Of a stretch of DNA of 64,000 nucleotides, positions 46,871-57,863 are shown in pieces (the stretch's first letter is position 1; each line of letters starts with the position of its first letter). The position numbers and the translations under genes were made by a program. This DNA comes from Gnetum montanum (Eukaryota > Streptophyta > Gnetopsida > Gnetales > Gnetaceae). Under the pieces are notes generated by a model. It was not told the origin of the DNA. It ran no database searches and saw only the letters and a program-made list of their open reading frames with translations. The DNA is taken from the NCBI GenBank assembly GCA_015680685.1, contig MNCI01002085.1, positions 34,178-98,177 of the forward strand. The letters run 5' to 3'.

Positions 46871-47485
46871 ATCTATCTTTGCATGCAAGTAGTGTGCACT
46901 AGAAGTAGCCATAAAATATATGTAGTAGCCATAAAATATAAGAACACCCAATGCTGACCACTAATTTTGAGAGCAGCACAGTTTGCATGGAACCAACTAA
47001 GAGCCTAACATGCACATATGTTGTAGGCATGGATAAACTAGAGTAGGTTCATCACCAACTCTTTGATGATGCAAATGATAATACTTATTGAGGAGAGTTG
47101 GGAATTCTTAAAAATTTTAAGCAAGAGTCCCTTAAACTAAAAATGCTACTAGCTGAAATGGAATATGTGTTTTTAAAAAATGGAAAGCAAGTCATAATCA
47201 ATGAAAATATTACTCCAGAGTAAAAACAAATTCTATTGAATGTAACTGAAAAATGGTTAGTAGCTTTTGCTTTGTCATATCTTGAACTCACAAGAATTTA
47301 TCCTAGGATATGATAGCATCGTATCTACACTGATCTGGCAATGAAGCCAAAAAGACAGCCATAGAGGTGATTGAATCCCAAACTAAAGTAGGTCATCAAA
47401 AATAAAAATAAACAACTCCTCAAGGTAGGGTTTATTTATTTCATTGTAGATAGTGATTGGGTTAGTCCACTTATAATTGTGCCAA

Positions 47486-48130
47486 ACGAATGAGGTAAGT
47501 GGCAGGTTTGCATCAATTTTTTGCTGCTAAATATTGCAACATTCAAGGATAATTTTCTATTGCCATTTGTGGATCAAGTGTTAAACACTATATTTTGGCA
47601 TTACTACTACAATTTTCTAGATGGTTATAGTGGCTATAACCAAATTCAAATTACACCAAAGGACTAAGTGAAAAAAAAATTCATGAGTCCTTGGGGGAAT
47701 TTTACATATTACAAGATGCCATTTGGTCTATGCAATGTTCCTACTACATTCCAACACTTAGTTCTAAGCATTTTCTAAGAGAAAATTGGAAGTGGTGTGG
47801 TAGTCTTCATGGATGACTTCTCCACTTATGGAGCTACATTTGAGAAAGCCATAGACCACCTTTATCAAATGCTAAAATGATGTGTGGAAATCAACTTGTG
47901 GCTAATTGGCAAAAATGTCATTTAATGATCTAGGAAGGCATTGTATTAGGGCATAGAATATCACAAGTAGGAATTGAGTTAGACCTTGAGAAAATAAGGA
48001 TCATCTAAGGAATAACATGCCAACTTGAAACTATCAAAGATGTTCAATCATTCCTGGGACATAGTGGCTACTATTGGTGATTCATAGAGAATTTCTCTAG
48101 GATTGCAAAGCTATTGGTGGAGCTGACAAA
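47486..48130 (+). pseudogene. B reverse transcriptase
   Basis: Athila-type RT, decayed. Palm motifs in order: LLPFVDQVLNTI, FLDGYSGYNQIQITPKD, MSPWGNFTYYKMPFGLCNVP and, near 47800-47830, VVFMDDFSTYGATFEKAIDH with the FMDD catalytic motif intact. Then a connection segment with EGIVLGHRIS-like sequence near 47940. Stop codons occur roughly every 30-60 codons. Confidence 0.85.
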
Positions 48131-48159
48131 GAAAGATGTTCCACTTTTCTAGATCATGA

Positions 48160-48603
48160 AATGTGAAAAAGCATTCCAATAGCTAAAAAAGAAACTTATA
48201 GAAACTCCAATCCTACAAGCACCTAACTAGTCCAGACCATTTCATGTCATGATAGATGCATCAAATTATGCCTTGGGAGCTATATGTATGTAGATGGACA
48301 ATAAGAAATGTTCATGCTACATCCATTGTGCTAGCTGAAGTATTATGGATGCACAAATAAACTACACCACTATAAAAATAATTGATGGCAATGGTGTTTT
48401 CTCTAGAGAAGTTTAGGCATTATGTGCTTAGATACAAGGTGTTTGTACACATGGATCACAGTGCCATTCGCTTCCTGATGAATAAGCCAATGGTAACCCT
48501 TCGTTTCATATGGTGGTTGGTGATCTTGCAGGAATTCAATCTTACGATTGTAGATCAAAAGGGCACTAATAATGTTGTTGTTGATTACTTGTCTCAGTTA
48601 TGA
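48160..48603 (+). pseudogene. B RNase H
   Basis: PFHVMIDASNYALGAICM carries the first catalytic Asp (IDAS). After a frameshift near 48390: FSLEKFRHYVLRYKVFVHMD, HSAIRFLMNKPMVTLRFI, LQEFNLTIVDQKGTNNVVVD and YLSQL, the usual end of Ty3/gypsy RNase H, where the last Asp sits in VVDYLSQL. Confidence 0.85.
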
Positions 48604-48789
48604 TGGGACAACAAAGAGGAAGAAAATCTATTATCTAATATGTTTCCTGATTAACTCCTCTTTGATAGTGCTATAACTAAATAATTGCCCAATGAGCCTA
48701 AATGGTATGTGGCATTCTCACCTATCTTCTCACCCAAGAGATGCTACAAGTGTTGGACAACCAGAAGAAATAGCAGTTTCTTCACCAAG

Positions 48790-49980
48790 TAAAACACTTC
48801 ATGGAGATCAATGGACATCTTTGCAAGGTGTGCACCAATGGCCTATTTCATTGGTGTGTCTCTGATGTTAATCAACAATGTGTTCTCCAAGATGCTCATG
48901 AAGGTCCTTGTGGAGGATGCTATGCTGGGAGATGCATGGCCATTAAAATCCTGATGGTAGGGTACTATTGGCCAACAATATTTAGGAATGCTCAATATTA
49001 TGTCTGCTCTTGTGAACAATGCCAATAAGATGGTGGAATGACTACTCTAATGGAGGAACCTTAGTAATGGATTCAACCACTGGAACCCTTTGATATCTAG
49101 GGCATTGATTTCATGGATCCTATCATGCCCATATCAAATGGAAAGGCGTACATCATAGTCACTGTTGACTATTGTACAAAATGGGCAAAAGAAATAGCTG
49201 TCATTGATTGTACATCTTCTACTGCTACTTNTAATAAAATGTTGTAAATAGGTTTGGTATCCCATGTGCATTAATTTCTAATAATATAACTCATTTTATA
49301 GGCACTACTTTTCAAAAGCTCATGCAATGCTTGGAGGTTGAACATAAACTCACAACAGCATACCACCCCTAAGCCAATGGTCAAGTTGAGCTTACCAATA
49401 GGGAAATCAGAAGGATTCTAACAAGAACTGTTAGCAAATATAGGAAATATTGGAGCACAAAACTCAACAATTCCTTTTGGCCCTACTGCTCAACATGGAA
49501 ACTTCCTATAGGCTATTCTCCCTATGAGCTTGTATATAAAAAATTACCACCACTTCCTATCTAATCTAAGCTCCGTACACTTTCAACCACCTATGATCTT
49601 GACCTTGACTTGAGTCTAGCACAAAAAGAAAGGCTAATGAATCTTAATGTGCTAGATGAAAATTTATTTGTGGTCCTATCATCTAACAAGTTGCACAAGA
49701 TCTACAACAAAAAGCATCATGACCTTAAAATCAGAAAAGTCAAATTTCAACTAGGAGATAAGGTTCTCTACTAGAACCCCACACATGTACCTCAACACAC
49801 AAAGTTTCAAACATTGTGGAAAGGACCTTACATCATTTATGAAACTTTTTCTTCTAGGGCCATGATGGTCTACAAACATAAGAGCTCAAACAAGAAATAG
49901 CTAGTTAACATCCAACAAATCAGACTTTTCCATGAGCATAAGCCAGCTAATACAACAAATGCCTCATCGGATGGACAACC
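48790..49980 (+). pseudogene. B integrase
   Basis: Zinc-binding domain in an open frame (48801-49028): DAHEGPCGGCYAGRCMAIKI, LMVGYYWPTIFRNAQYYVCS, CEQCQ; the first His of HHCC sits in DAHEG, the paired Cys in CEQC. Core: EPFDIWGIDFMDPIMP with the first catalytic Asp near 49100, then TVDYCTKWAKEIAV. The second half (49260-49420) is out of frame but keeps HTTP-KPMVKLSLP-like remains of the AxGQVExxN motif. C-terminal domain to about 49960. One N at 49231. Confidence 0.85.
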
Positions 49981-49984
49981 ATAA

Positions 49985-51930
49985 TCCATATTTTGGATCT
50001 CCTCCTTTCAATGTAGTCATGGGGGAAATGGCCATCCATGCTAACCATATAAGCATCTCCTCATTTTTTTAACTTTTTTTTTTACACATTTTTTGTTTTA
50101 CCCATTCTTTATTTTACATCTTCTTATTTTCATGTTATTAATCTTTTCTAATTTTTGTTTTAGATCATCATTAGTACATTTACTATCTCTTGAAAATTTT
50201 ACACTTGCTTTTATATTTTATTTTATTTTGGTTTGATTTTCTCACCTTTTGTTAATAAGTTCCAAGTACAGTGGTAATGCATTATTTGATGCTGGTATGT
50301 ACTATTTTGTTATTTGATTGTTGGTGTTTGGATTCTAGCTTTGAATTTCATTATAGATGATTAGGACATGGTTGTTTTTCTCATGCAACAAGCAGTGAGT
50401 CCACAGCATCCACCCATCCAAAAACTCTATGGTTTTCTTTATTTTGGAAACATGTAGTCCCTTTTTCATTAACAAAATTTTAACAAATATGTGACTTTGG
50501 TAGTTTTTAGAATTGGAAAGGATTCAAAGGTTTGAATAGGATGTGAATTCAAAGAGATTCAATATTCTTTGTGCCTTTCTATTTTCTTGGATGCATGTGT
50601 GTTTTTATGGATTTCTTATTGTTCCATGTCAACCAATAAAAAGAAGTTGAATAAGGCTTTTCATGGTGTGGTTTTCATAAAAAATGATGGAAATTCAAAG
50701 CACACTCCTTAGACAAAATAAATGGAGTATAAGCACTGGTTATGGGAGTAGAAAGACATGATACCCATGCCTAAAGGTCCCCTCTAATTAAGGCCCTTCC
50801 TCACTTCCTACTTCTCTTTTCTTCTTTAATAAGGAATGATGGTTGTTCTATGGGAGCACTCTTGTATCTCAAGGGGATTGACTAGTCTTAGAATGGCGAT
50901 GCGAAGTCATTGAAAAAGGTTGGTTTTGGTCTGGACTAATGATGGATCTTATCAAATCATTTAACTATAAAATCCAAAAGGGACTTCATGTGATCTTAAT
51001 CAGGAACTTCATTCCACTCTCTCTCATCCATCTATGCTTTCCATATCTCACATCACTACTAGTTTCATGTTCTTGTTTGATGTCCTATTTTGATGTGTCA
51101 AAATTCTTAGGTAGTTTTTTTCAGGTTTTGTACTTAACCTTCCATAGCCATTAATCATCCATGGAGCCCATGGACTCTTTAGTTTGAAGTTATGCAAGGG
51201 CATAAAAGTCCTATGCCTACTTTGGGGAGAACCAAATTGCATATCTTTCGTTTGGGTTACTTAAGTTCTTTACCCTTAGACACTCTTACAATCAAATCCT
51301 TTTGTTTACCTCATCAATGACATATAATTGGGCACATCTTCACAACATTTTTCAGTAAACATTTTTTTATTATTGTGAATTCTTACACCCACTCTAAATA
51401 TTTTCTTATGTCGAATTTTTTTTCTAAATTTAATGGACCTTCTATCTATTTTATCCTATTTATTAGGCTTCCCACTAACACTCTTAAAGGAATCAATCTA
51501 CCACAATCACAACCTAGCTGAGTGTAACTACTGACAAGACAACACATTTAACTGCTATGTGTTACACATTGCATACTAATTCACAATTTTGTTGTGATTG
51601 CAGTGGAAGCATGGACTGGAAGCGGAACTATCTTCACCAAGGATGATGTAGCAGTACCACATGATGTGGATCATTCATGATCATTGAATCTTCTCTGTCA
51701 TTCTTTAGCTACAAAGAGGTGTTGAATGTTAGTTTTATCTATGGTGTTCACTTCTCTTATCATGAACACCCAATTTTGTAAAGATTGTAACTTCATACAG
51801 TTGGGCACTTAAAGTTTGTTTATTCCATCTGACTCAGTTTGTATGTCAGTCAATAATTTCATACTTGCCCAATATTTTGTAAGGAACTTTTTCATCCTCT
51901 TTTTCACTTAAAGATGAGTTTTTATTTAGT
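49985..51930 (+). other. B 3' noncoding region
   Basis: T-rich start (50060-50250) similar to C's 7060-7420. 50750-51260 contains blocks also found in A1 (about 1840-2350) and D (about 15600-16150). An acceptor-like GTTGTGATTGCAG at 51591-51603 is followed by only about 75 bp of open sequence (to a TGA near 51679), at the place where A1, D and H carry the accessory ORF. So B seems to lack that ORF. Confidence 0.6.
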
Positions 51931-51940
51931 CATGGGGGTA
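51931..51940 (+). promoter_or_regulatory. B polypurine tract
   Basis: CATGGGGGTA directly before the 3' LTR. Confidence 0.85.
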
Positions 51941-52806
51941 TGATGAATCACATTTTTCATAGCTTCAATATTGGGTACTCAATATCAGAGCCTTGACATC
52001 GGGTATCCGATGTAGGATTCGAGGATACGATGTCAGATATCTGATATCATAGGGTATACACCGACCTATAAATATAGCACTTGGGCTCATGATTTAGGAT
52101 TTTTTTATTAGTTTTTGTTAGAGATAGAAAAGCTCTTGTAATTTTTTTTCTCTACAGTTTGAATATGTTTTGAGTGCCTACAACAAGAGTCTAAGTGTGT
52201 ACAGATCTTTGTTTGAACATTGATGTACCTAAGCACAGTAGTGTGATGGGAATAAAAATGAATCCTTTTGATAATTCTTGCACCACCAAGAATAGATTAA
52301 TGTTTCCTTTAATGTACTTTACTTTCATGCACTTACTTTAATGCATTTAAATTAAGCAATTAATTTTTAGTTGTTAATGAACACAACCATGACCACTTCG
52401 AGCATACATATAGTGCTTGGTAACCCAGCAGTGCTTAATGTTTGATAACCCAACAACATTATATGTGTTCAAGATGTGTCCAGGAAAGTGGGACGAGTAC
52501 TTGTGCTAGGCTAGTTAGGCAGTGAATGAGTTAGATCTTAAATTACTTTACCTTTCATTCTTATTGTGGGTGATTAAACTTACAAAACATAAAATGAGAA
52601 ATATCATGTACCTCAATTACACGTAAACCATACACTTGAGCTTCACAAGTGTAGTTGGGAAGACAATGAATGTTCTCAACACCCATTTCACTTCCTAGAG
52701 AAACTAGTGCACTAGAGAACTATATGTTCATGAAGTTCAATTGGATTTCGTGTGAACACCTTAATGATTCGTATGGTTGGACGTAGGGGTACCTCATCGC
52801 TCATCA
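51941..52806 (+). repeat. B 3' LTR (866 bp)
   Basis: Starts TGATGAATCACA, ends ATCGCTCATCA. Palindromic U3 (51968-52050), TATA box at 52067-52074. Followed by ATAAC, the target duplication. Confidence 0.9.
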
Positions 52807-53098
52807 ATAACCTACAAATACACTCTTGTCAAGGAAGTTGAATAAGATGGTTGCACACATACTAAAGCTACCACAAACTGATTTTTGTTACGTTTAGTTC
52901 AAGACAAACATCATGGAACTATTGAACGCATGAACTTAAAAAGAAATAAAAATTACAAGGAAAAGAAATTGAAAAAATGTTATTTCAAGTGGGTAGTCAT
53001 AATACAAGAAAGAAATACATATAACTCATCTTCAATGGCTTTTGATCTACATAACCAACAAATACACTCTTCTCAAGGTAGTTGAATAAGATGGTTGC
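52807..53098. repeat. Host tandem duplication, remainder of unit 1 and unit 2
   Basis: 52807-52858 (ATAACCTACAAATACACTC...) finishes the unit begun at 23285. 52859-53050 repeats 23285-23473, and 53051-53098 repeats 52807-52858. No coding content recognised. Confidence 0.8.
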
Positions 53099-53357
53099 AA
53101 CTTTGAACTTCATGGCATCTAAGATTGTGTAATTGGAATCAATGGTTGAAGCTATAGTAAAAAAGATACAAATCATTCTAACAATTATAAAGTTAAAAGA
53201 TTCATTATCATAACTTAAATTCAAACTAATGCTCTACTATCAAAGTTGAATTTCCTTTAATAAAAAATAATAAGTGCTTACTCATGCTTAGAAGTAGTTA
53301 CTAAAAAAATGCATAAAGATTTAGAATCCCCGAATTATGGGAATTCTTGAAGAACAA
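53099..53357. other. AT-rich spacer
   Basis: No gene. 53229-53290 weakly resembles part of the 21510/22340 direct repeat. Confidence 0.4.
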
Positions 53358-54232
53358 TGATGAGTGGTTGGTTATTCCAACACTTCACCATACAAGCCAC
53401 AAGCATTCATGTGGGACCAAATCGTAATTCATGGATGGACAATGTAAGTATACTAGTGATTGATAGTTGTTTCATGATTATTACCTTCTCATGTTGAGTT
53501 AGTAAAGCACAAGTAGTATGGTCTAACTCTCAGTGAGGTATATGATATTATGATGTTGTGGGCCCAAAGTAAACCTAAGTGTTTCCATAATGAAAATGAG
53601 AATAAAATCTAAATCTAGGTGATTACAAAAATGTAGATTTATCCTAGCCTATGGTGATAAGCATTTGTTCCTTCTTTGTTGTACATGACCTAGGCTCGTG
53701 TAACCATTACTAGGGTTATCAAGTGAATTCACTACTGAGTGAATCAAGTGAAGTCACTACTAGGTTACCAAGCGATTACACTTAACACTTGAAACTCATC
53801 GTACTTATTCTACCTTACTAATGGACATTGGAAAAGTAAAGTACTTAGAAAATGTATAGAACTTAATTAAAGTAAACATATTAGAAAATAAAAGTAAACT
53901 AAGTGAGATTCTGTAATGGTAAGAAATAATTTTGACCTTTATTGTTGATCATGAATTATGTCCAAGTACAATCCACTCAAGTAAAGAATTTGTACAAATG
54001 TTAGTTATCACACTGTGGGTATTCACTTCTAATTCTAACTCTAAGTGTAACTCATGAAAAGAAACTATAAGAATTCTGCTAAGTGTTACACAAAAGTTAA
54101 TTTAATGATGTGACATTGGGTTGGTATTTACCGTGATGACCAAGATCCACTTTATACTATCTACAATGACTTAAGTAGAGCTACAACATCATAGATATGC
54201 TATCGCATCTAATGACTAACATGGTTTTATCA
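53358..54232 (-). repeat. Element F: 3' LTR
   Basis: On the + strand starts TGATGAGTGG, ends GTTTTATCA, and is followed by TACCCCCATGACTAAC, the complement of the polypurine tract (54233-54242). The element therefore extends to the right. The palindrome cluster is eroded (54185-54205). Confidence 0.8.
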
Positions 54233-54815
54233 TACCCCCATGACTAACTCAAAACTTGTCCTCGAGTTAGAAAAAAAGAGGATAAAGTTTCTTACAAAAT
54301 TATGAGGTGTATTCAGAATTTGACATGACTACTTATATACATTACTAACTTGACTCTTAATGCTACATTATGGTTCAAGTGGTGTTTACAAAATTATCAT
54401 GCATCACGTGATTGACATAATTTTGACAAACCAAAACAAAAAAACAAAGCAAAATAGCAAAGCTTAATGTAGCCTCAAGTCACTAGAGGCGATGGCATTT
54501 CCATCAACTTCTTTCCTTTTTCATTAAGCATTGGAATCTTACATCTACTAAGTAACACCCAAAGTTTTCCTCTTTTGATTTGGGATCATGTATCGTCCAG
54601 GCAAATTTTGCAATGTTTGCTCGAGTCAGGACCTTCCTTGAGCATGGTAGCTATGGAAACATCTTATTTTCCTTTACATACCAAGTTGCAAAGTACTGTC
54701 TTTCTTCTTCAAATGCCATGGCCACTTTTCTTAATTCTTGATAGTTAGTCATTTTGTGGGCCAAGTTCGCTGCTACATACTTCTAATCTTGGTAGCTAGT
54801 TTTGACTGTTTGAGA
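54233..54815 (-). mobile_element. Element F internal remnant with accessory-ORF tail
   Basis: Polypurine tract and adjoining CTTGTCCTCGAGTT. 54690-54800 is similar to D's 12180-12290 (both contain CTTGGTAGCT and a preceding TCTTC...ATGGCC/AGGCTC segment), which is the C-terminal part of the accessory ORF. Cut at about 54815 by LINE debris. Confidence 0.6.
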
Positions 54816-54839
54816 AATTTTAGAAATTGAAAATACATT

Positions 54840-55340
54840 AAATCATTAAGATAGAGAAAACATTCTAAATATAAAAAGAAAAAGTCGGATGGTTTTGAAT
54901 GTCTTTGAAACTTTTATTTGAACAATCAATCTTGAAATGTCTTTTCTACAAGGTAGGAAAAGCATAAGACCTTTTTGCATTTATAGGTATCCATATGGGT
55001 TTTCACTTTATTAAAGGTTTCATTGCAATGAGAAAAAGAAAACTCCATGAACTCTCTCAACTTGAGTCTAGAAATGTAATAAAAGTTAATAATGCAAGAG
55101 ACAAATTAATTGCTTAGGAGTTTTCCTTCTTAGAGCTATAACCAAAAAGCAAATGAAAGATTATGGTTATATTTTTGATGTTGGAAAAAAATTTCACAAA
55201 TAAAGCTTCCAAATGAGATAAAGAATAATTAGCTGGAGACACTTTCAAATGAAGAGAAAGATGGTAGATATAGTAGCTTAATTATCAAGCATAACATAAT
55301 ATTTTTGGGTATAATTAAAATAGCGAAAGGATAGCAAAAT
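54840..55340 (-). pseudogene. LINE fragment
   Basis: Similar to 20850-21210: shared runs include AAAGCTTC, CAAATGAGATAAAGAATA-like sequence and CTTTCAAATG. It lacks the zinc-binding part seen at 21260-21466. Low coding potential. Confidence 0.55.
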
Positions 55341-55497
55341 TTGAGAAAACAAGAAGCAAATCTGTAACATAAGCCAAGGGTAGCCAAATCAGCCGTGTTG
55401 AAGATGATTTGGATCCGGAACAAGGGGAAAGTGAACCAAGCACATGACTGGAAATAGCAAACGCCGAATGCCATTCCATGTACAAATACGCCTCACC

Positions 55498-55725
55498 TGC
55501 TACGGCAACATGGTCAATAGCGCTCCGCTGGCGCGGCACACCACGGCCGCCAGTCCCGCCATATACCAGAATGGCGATGGCTGCGGCGAATGCTTCAAAC
55601 TACGCTGCACCGGTCAGAACTCGCTCTGTGCCCGCAACGCTGTCACCGTCACCGTCATGGAAGAGTGCCCCGGCTGCTCCGGCATGCACTTCGACCTCAG
55701 CGGCTCCTCCTTCGGCTCTAGTCTA
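55498..55725 (+). pseudogene. Beta-expansin fragment, N-terminal (double-psi barrel) domain
   Basis: Wall-loosening protein family of the cell wall. The frame reads CYGNMVNSAPLARHTTAASP, NGDGCGECFKLRCTGQ, VTVTVMEECPGC and MHFDLSGSSFG. The Cys pattern, the HFD motif (55687-55695) and the SGSSFG that follows are typical of beta-, not alpha-, expansins. Missing: signal peptide, the TWYG start and one Gly codon in GACGYG. GC content is above 60%, far above the surroundings. It is cut after FGSSL (about 55725), where the antisense glycosyltransferase begins; the rest resumes at 57240. Probably intronless here. Whole gene is broken. Confidence 0.88.
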
Positions 55726-57222
55726 TCCATGAATTCTTCCGGTAATAGAGGACCCACGGAGAGGAAGGGTGTGCCTGATTTCTTGAGAGCCGAGACGGTG
55801 GCAGGTTCAAGCTCGTCCACGGTATTGGATATACCCAGTCTGCCTGTCTACTGGATTCCTTTGTCTCCAGGATGATCTTGTAGATGATTTTGCTTAGATC
55901 TTTCTCCTGCAAAAACGATGGCAGATCTACAATCTTCATGGGCGGTATCCCAGTTAGATAATCTATTACTTTGGCGTCTGTGATTAATCAAAAATAACCA
56001 TTTATAAGCCGTCAGATCTAAAAGAATGTTGGAAAACATTAATTTACATGATTTTCCTTTTAAAACTAAAAAATAAAAAGTTCCACAAATGTGCAGCCAA
56101 GTGGAATTTTTTAGTTGCATGTTTTAGAATATGAATTCAATAATCTACTTTCCAAAAAAGATTCACGAAATGTAATAATAGAACAAGTAAACGAACTGCT
56201 CATAGCTTATTACGAAAAGATTCTTTTAGATAAGAATCATTGACCAGTATCCTCGAAGATTGGTAGGCACCAATTGGCTCGCTTGGGGAAAATGGTCAAT
56301 GTTAAGAAACATAATTTAAGCAGTGACAGAACATTAACCAGTGAACCTATTCGGTGTGGGTTTGATTTTCACCAAGCTCACAAAATGGTCAATATTAAGA
56401 AACATAATTTATGCAATGAGAGAACATTAAACAGTAAACATTAAACAAGCAGATCGCAGTAAATTATTTGAAAAAAAAAAGAAAAGAAAAGAAAGAGTAC
56501 AGTTTGAGCGCACTACGCGTCAAAGTTATACAACGAGTTTGAATGAATACAACCTCATCTAAAGTGAAGGTAGTAGTGAAAAAACAAAAAATGAAGAAGA
56601 AAGAGGAGCCAGTGATTATTAAAAAAAAAATAACAGGAACAAAAGTATAATTATAACTTTTTGATCTGAGAAACTGGCAATGCTATAAAACAAAAATAAG
56701 CTGAAAGCAAACATACCAGTTTCAGGGTAAGGAAGATGTTTATTGTGCACCAGATCATCGTAATGCAAATACATAGAATAAACAGCAACAGACTCGGTGT
56801 AGAAACTGGCAAAGGGAAGTTGAAATTTCTTAGCAATTTCAGCAGGCCAGGTAAAAAAGTATCCACAAGCAGGCACGACACGGGGGGGATTCCTGCGCTA
56901 CGAGTCTGGACATGAACTTCTCGACATGGTGAATCATGGAGGTTCGCATGGATTCCCAGACCTCATCTTGATACACATATCTATCAAAATCCAGCTGCAG
57001 TCCATCCGAGACGGTAGCAGATCTGATATCCAGTCCCAAAGACATGCCCGCAGCTGTGAATGGATCTTGACCGCCATTAGCGCTCAGCAGCTCTGCATAC
57101 CGAGACTCTGTGTTGACAAACGTTACCACCATACCCGTCTGTGCGAGCTTACGAACGAACTGAAACAGAGGATTGATGCGGCCCTGCCCTGGCAGTGCAA
57201 ACGCTGCAACATGAGCCTTCAT
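55726..57222 (-). pseudogene. UDP-glycosyltransferase N-terminal fragment with intron
   Basis: Transfers sugar from UDP-sugars to small molecules (GT1). Exon 1 (57222-56717) starts MKAHVAAFALPGQGRINPLF; the catalytic His of the GHxxP motif is Arg15 (codon CGC). It continues with VTFVNTESRYAELL, SDGLQLDFDRYV and, after a one-base frameshift in a C run (56882-56888), YFFTWPAEIAKKFQLPFASF. Donor G|GTATGT at 56716. Intron about 740 bp, acceptor CACAG at 55978. Exon 2 (55977-55726) gives AKVIDYLTGIPPMKIVDLPS, then a one-base loss at 55830, then NTVDELEPATVSALKKSG and GPLLPEEFMD. The C-terminal half with the UDP-sugar (PSPG) box is absent. Confidence 0.88.
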
Positions 57223-57699
57223 TCTGACTCAGACGTGACAGCAGGTAACGCCGCGCAGCTCTGCAACGTGGAAAACTGCAGGTTCAGTACAAGCGCGTAC
57301 CGTGAGGGTACGGCGGCAAGCCCATCAGCTTCAAGGTTGACCAGGGCAGCACCGCCTACTGGTTCTTGGTCCTCATCGCTTTCGCCGATGATGAGGGCTC
57401 CTTCTCTCAAGTTTCGCTGCGTCAGTCGGGCAGGTCTGACTGGCAGAGCATGCAGCAGGTCTGGGGCGCCAACTACGCCCTCACCGGCGGTCCGCTCACT
57501 GCGCCCTTCTCTCTGCGCGCAGTGTCCTTGTCCAATTCCGCCACCTTGACGTCCTTCGACGTCATTCCCGCAGGCTGGTCCCCCGGAAGCACGTACACCA
57601 CCACCGTCAAGTTCAAGACCGCCTCCACCAACGCCGCCGACGGCAACTCCACCGTCTTCTACTTCGATAACTCTGCCGACACCGTCTCGCTCTTAAAAA
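57223..57699 (+). pseudogene. Beta-expansin fragment, C-terminal (CBM63) domain
   Basis: Continues the expansin of 55498-55725. GNAAQLCNV, then after a one-base loss near 57270 KLQVQYKRVP and, exactly where the family has a conserved Cys, a stop codon TGA (57303-57305). Then YGGKPISFKVDQGSTAYWF, SDWQSMQQVWGANYAL, GGPLTAPFSLRAVSL and VIPAGWSPGSTYTTTVKF, the complete second domain. The end is replaced: after DNSADTVS the frame runs into LTR-element sequence (LLKIL, stop at 57707). GC-rich like the first half. Confidence 0.88.
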
Positions 57700-57863
57700 T
57701 TTTGTAATGATTGTAAATCTGTACACTTGGACACTTAGTATTTTTTTTGTTTGTTTATGTGTCAATACTTAGTCAATAATCCCATACCTTCCTAAAATTT
57801 GGTAAGAAACTTGTTCCTCCTTTTGCTCATAGAAGGAAGAGTTTTCATTCAATTATGAAGGTA
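57700..57863 (+). mobile_element. Element G: internal 3' end and polypurine tract
   Basis: Starts AAAATTTTGTAATG right after the expansin fragment. It carries the family's polypurine-proximal sequence (TCAATAATCCCATACC, also beside I's LTR near 63160) and a weak tract TATGAAGGTA just before the LTR. Confidence 0.75.

Larger units (their letters stand above)
23479..52806 (+). mobile_element. Element B: Athila-like LTR retrotransposon with decayed gag-pol, split by T
   Basis: LTRs 23479-24334 and 51941-52806, primer site 24336-24353, polypurine tract 51931-51940, target duplication ATAAC (23474-23478 and 52807-52811). Gag (24495-26350), then T (26589-45930), then protease, RT, RNase H and integrase (46380-49980), then a 2 kb noncoding 3' region. 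About 10 kb without T. The RT motif FMDDFSTYG and integrase WGIDFM fit the Athila clade. LTR identity is only about 82-85% by eye, and every domain has stops, so B is old and dead. Confidence 0.9.

Noticed and set aside
50939-51154. 71-codon open frame in B's 3' region
   Set aside because: Hydrophobic, T-rich, with no family resemblance; I cannot support it as env-like.
55616-55939. Some - strand frames over 55614-55820 as separate genes
   Set aside because: The UGT part is exon 2 of the antisense fragment; beyond 55726 the frame is just the reverse of expansin.
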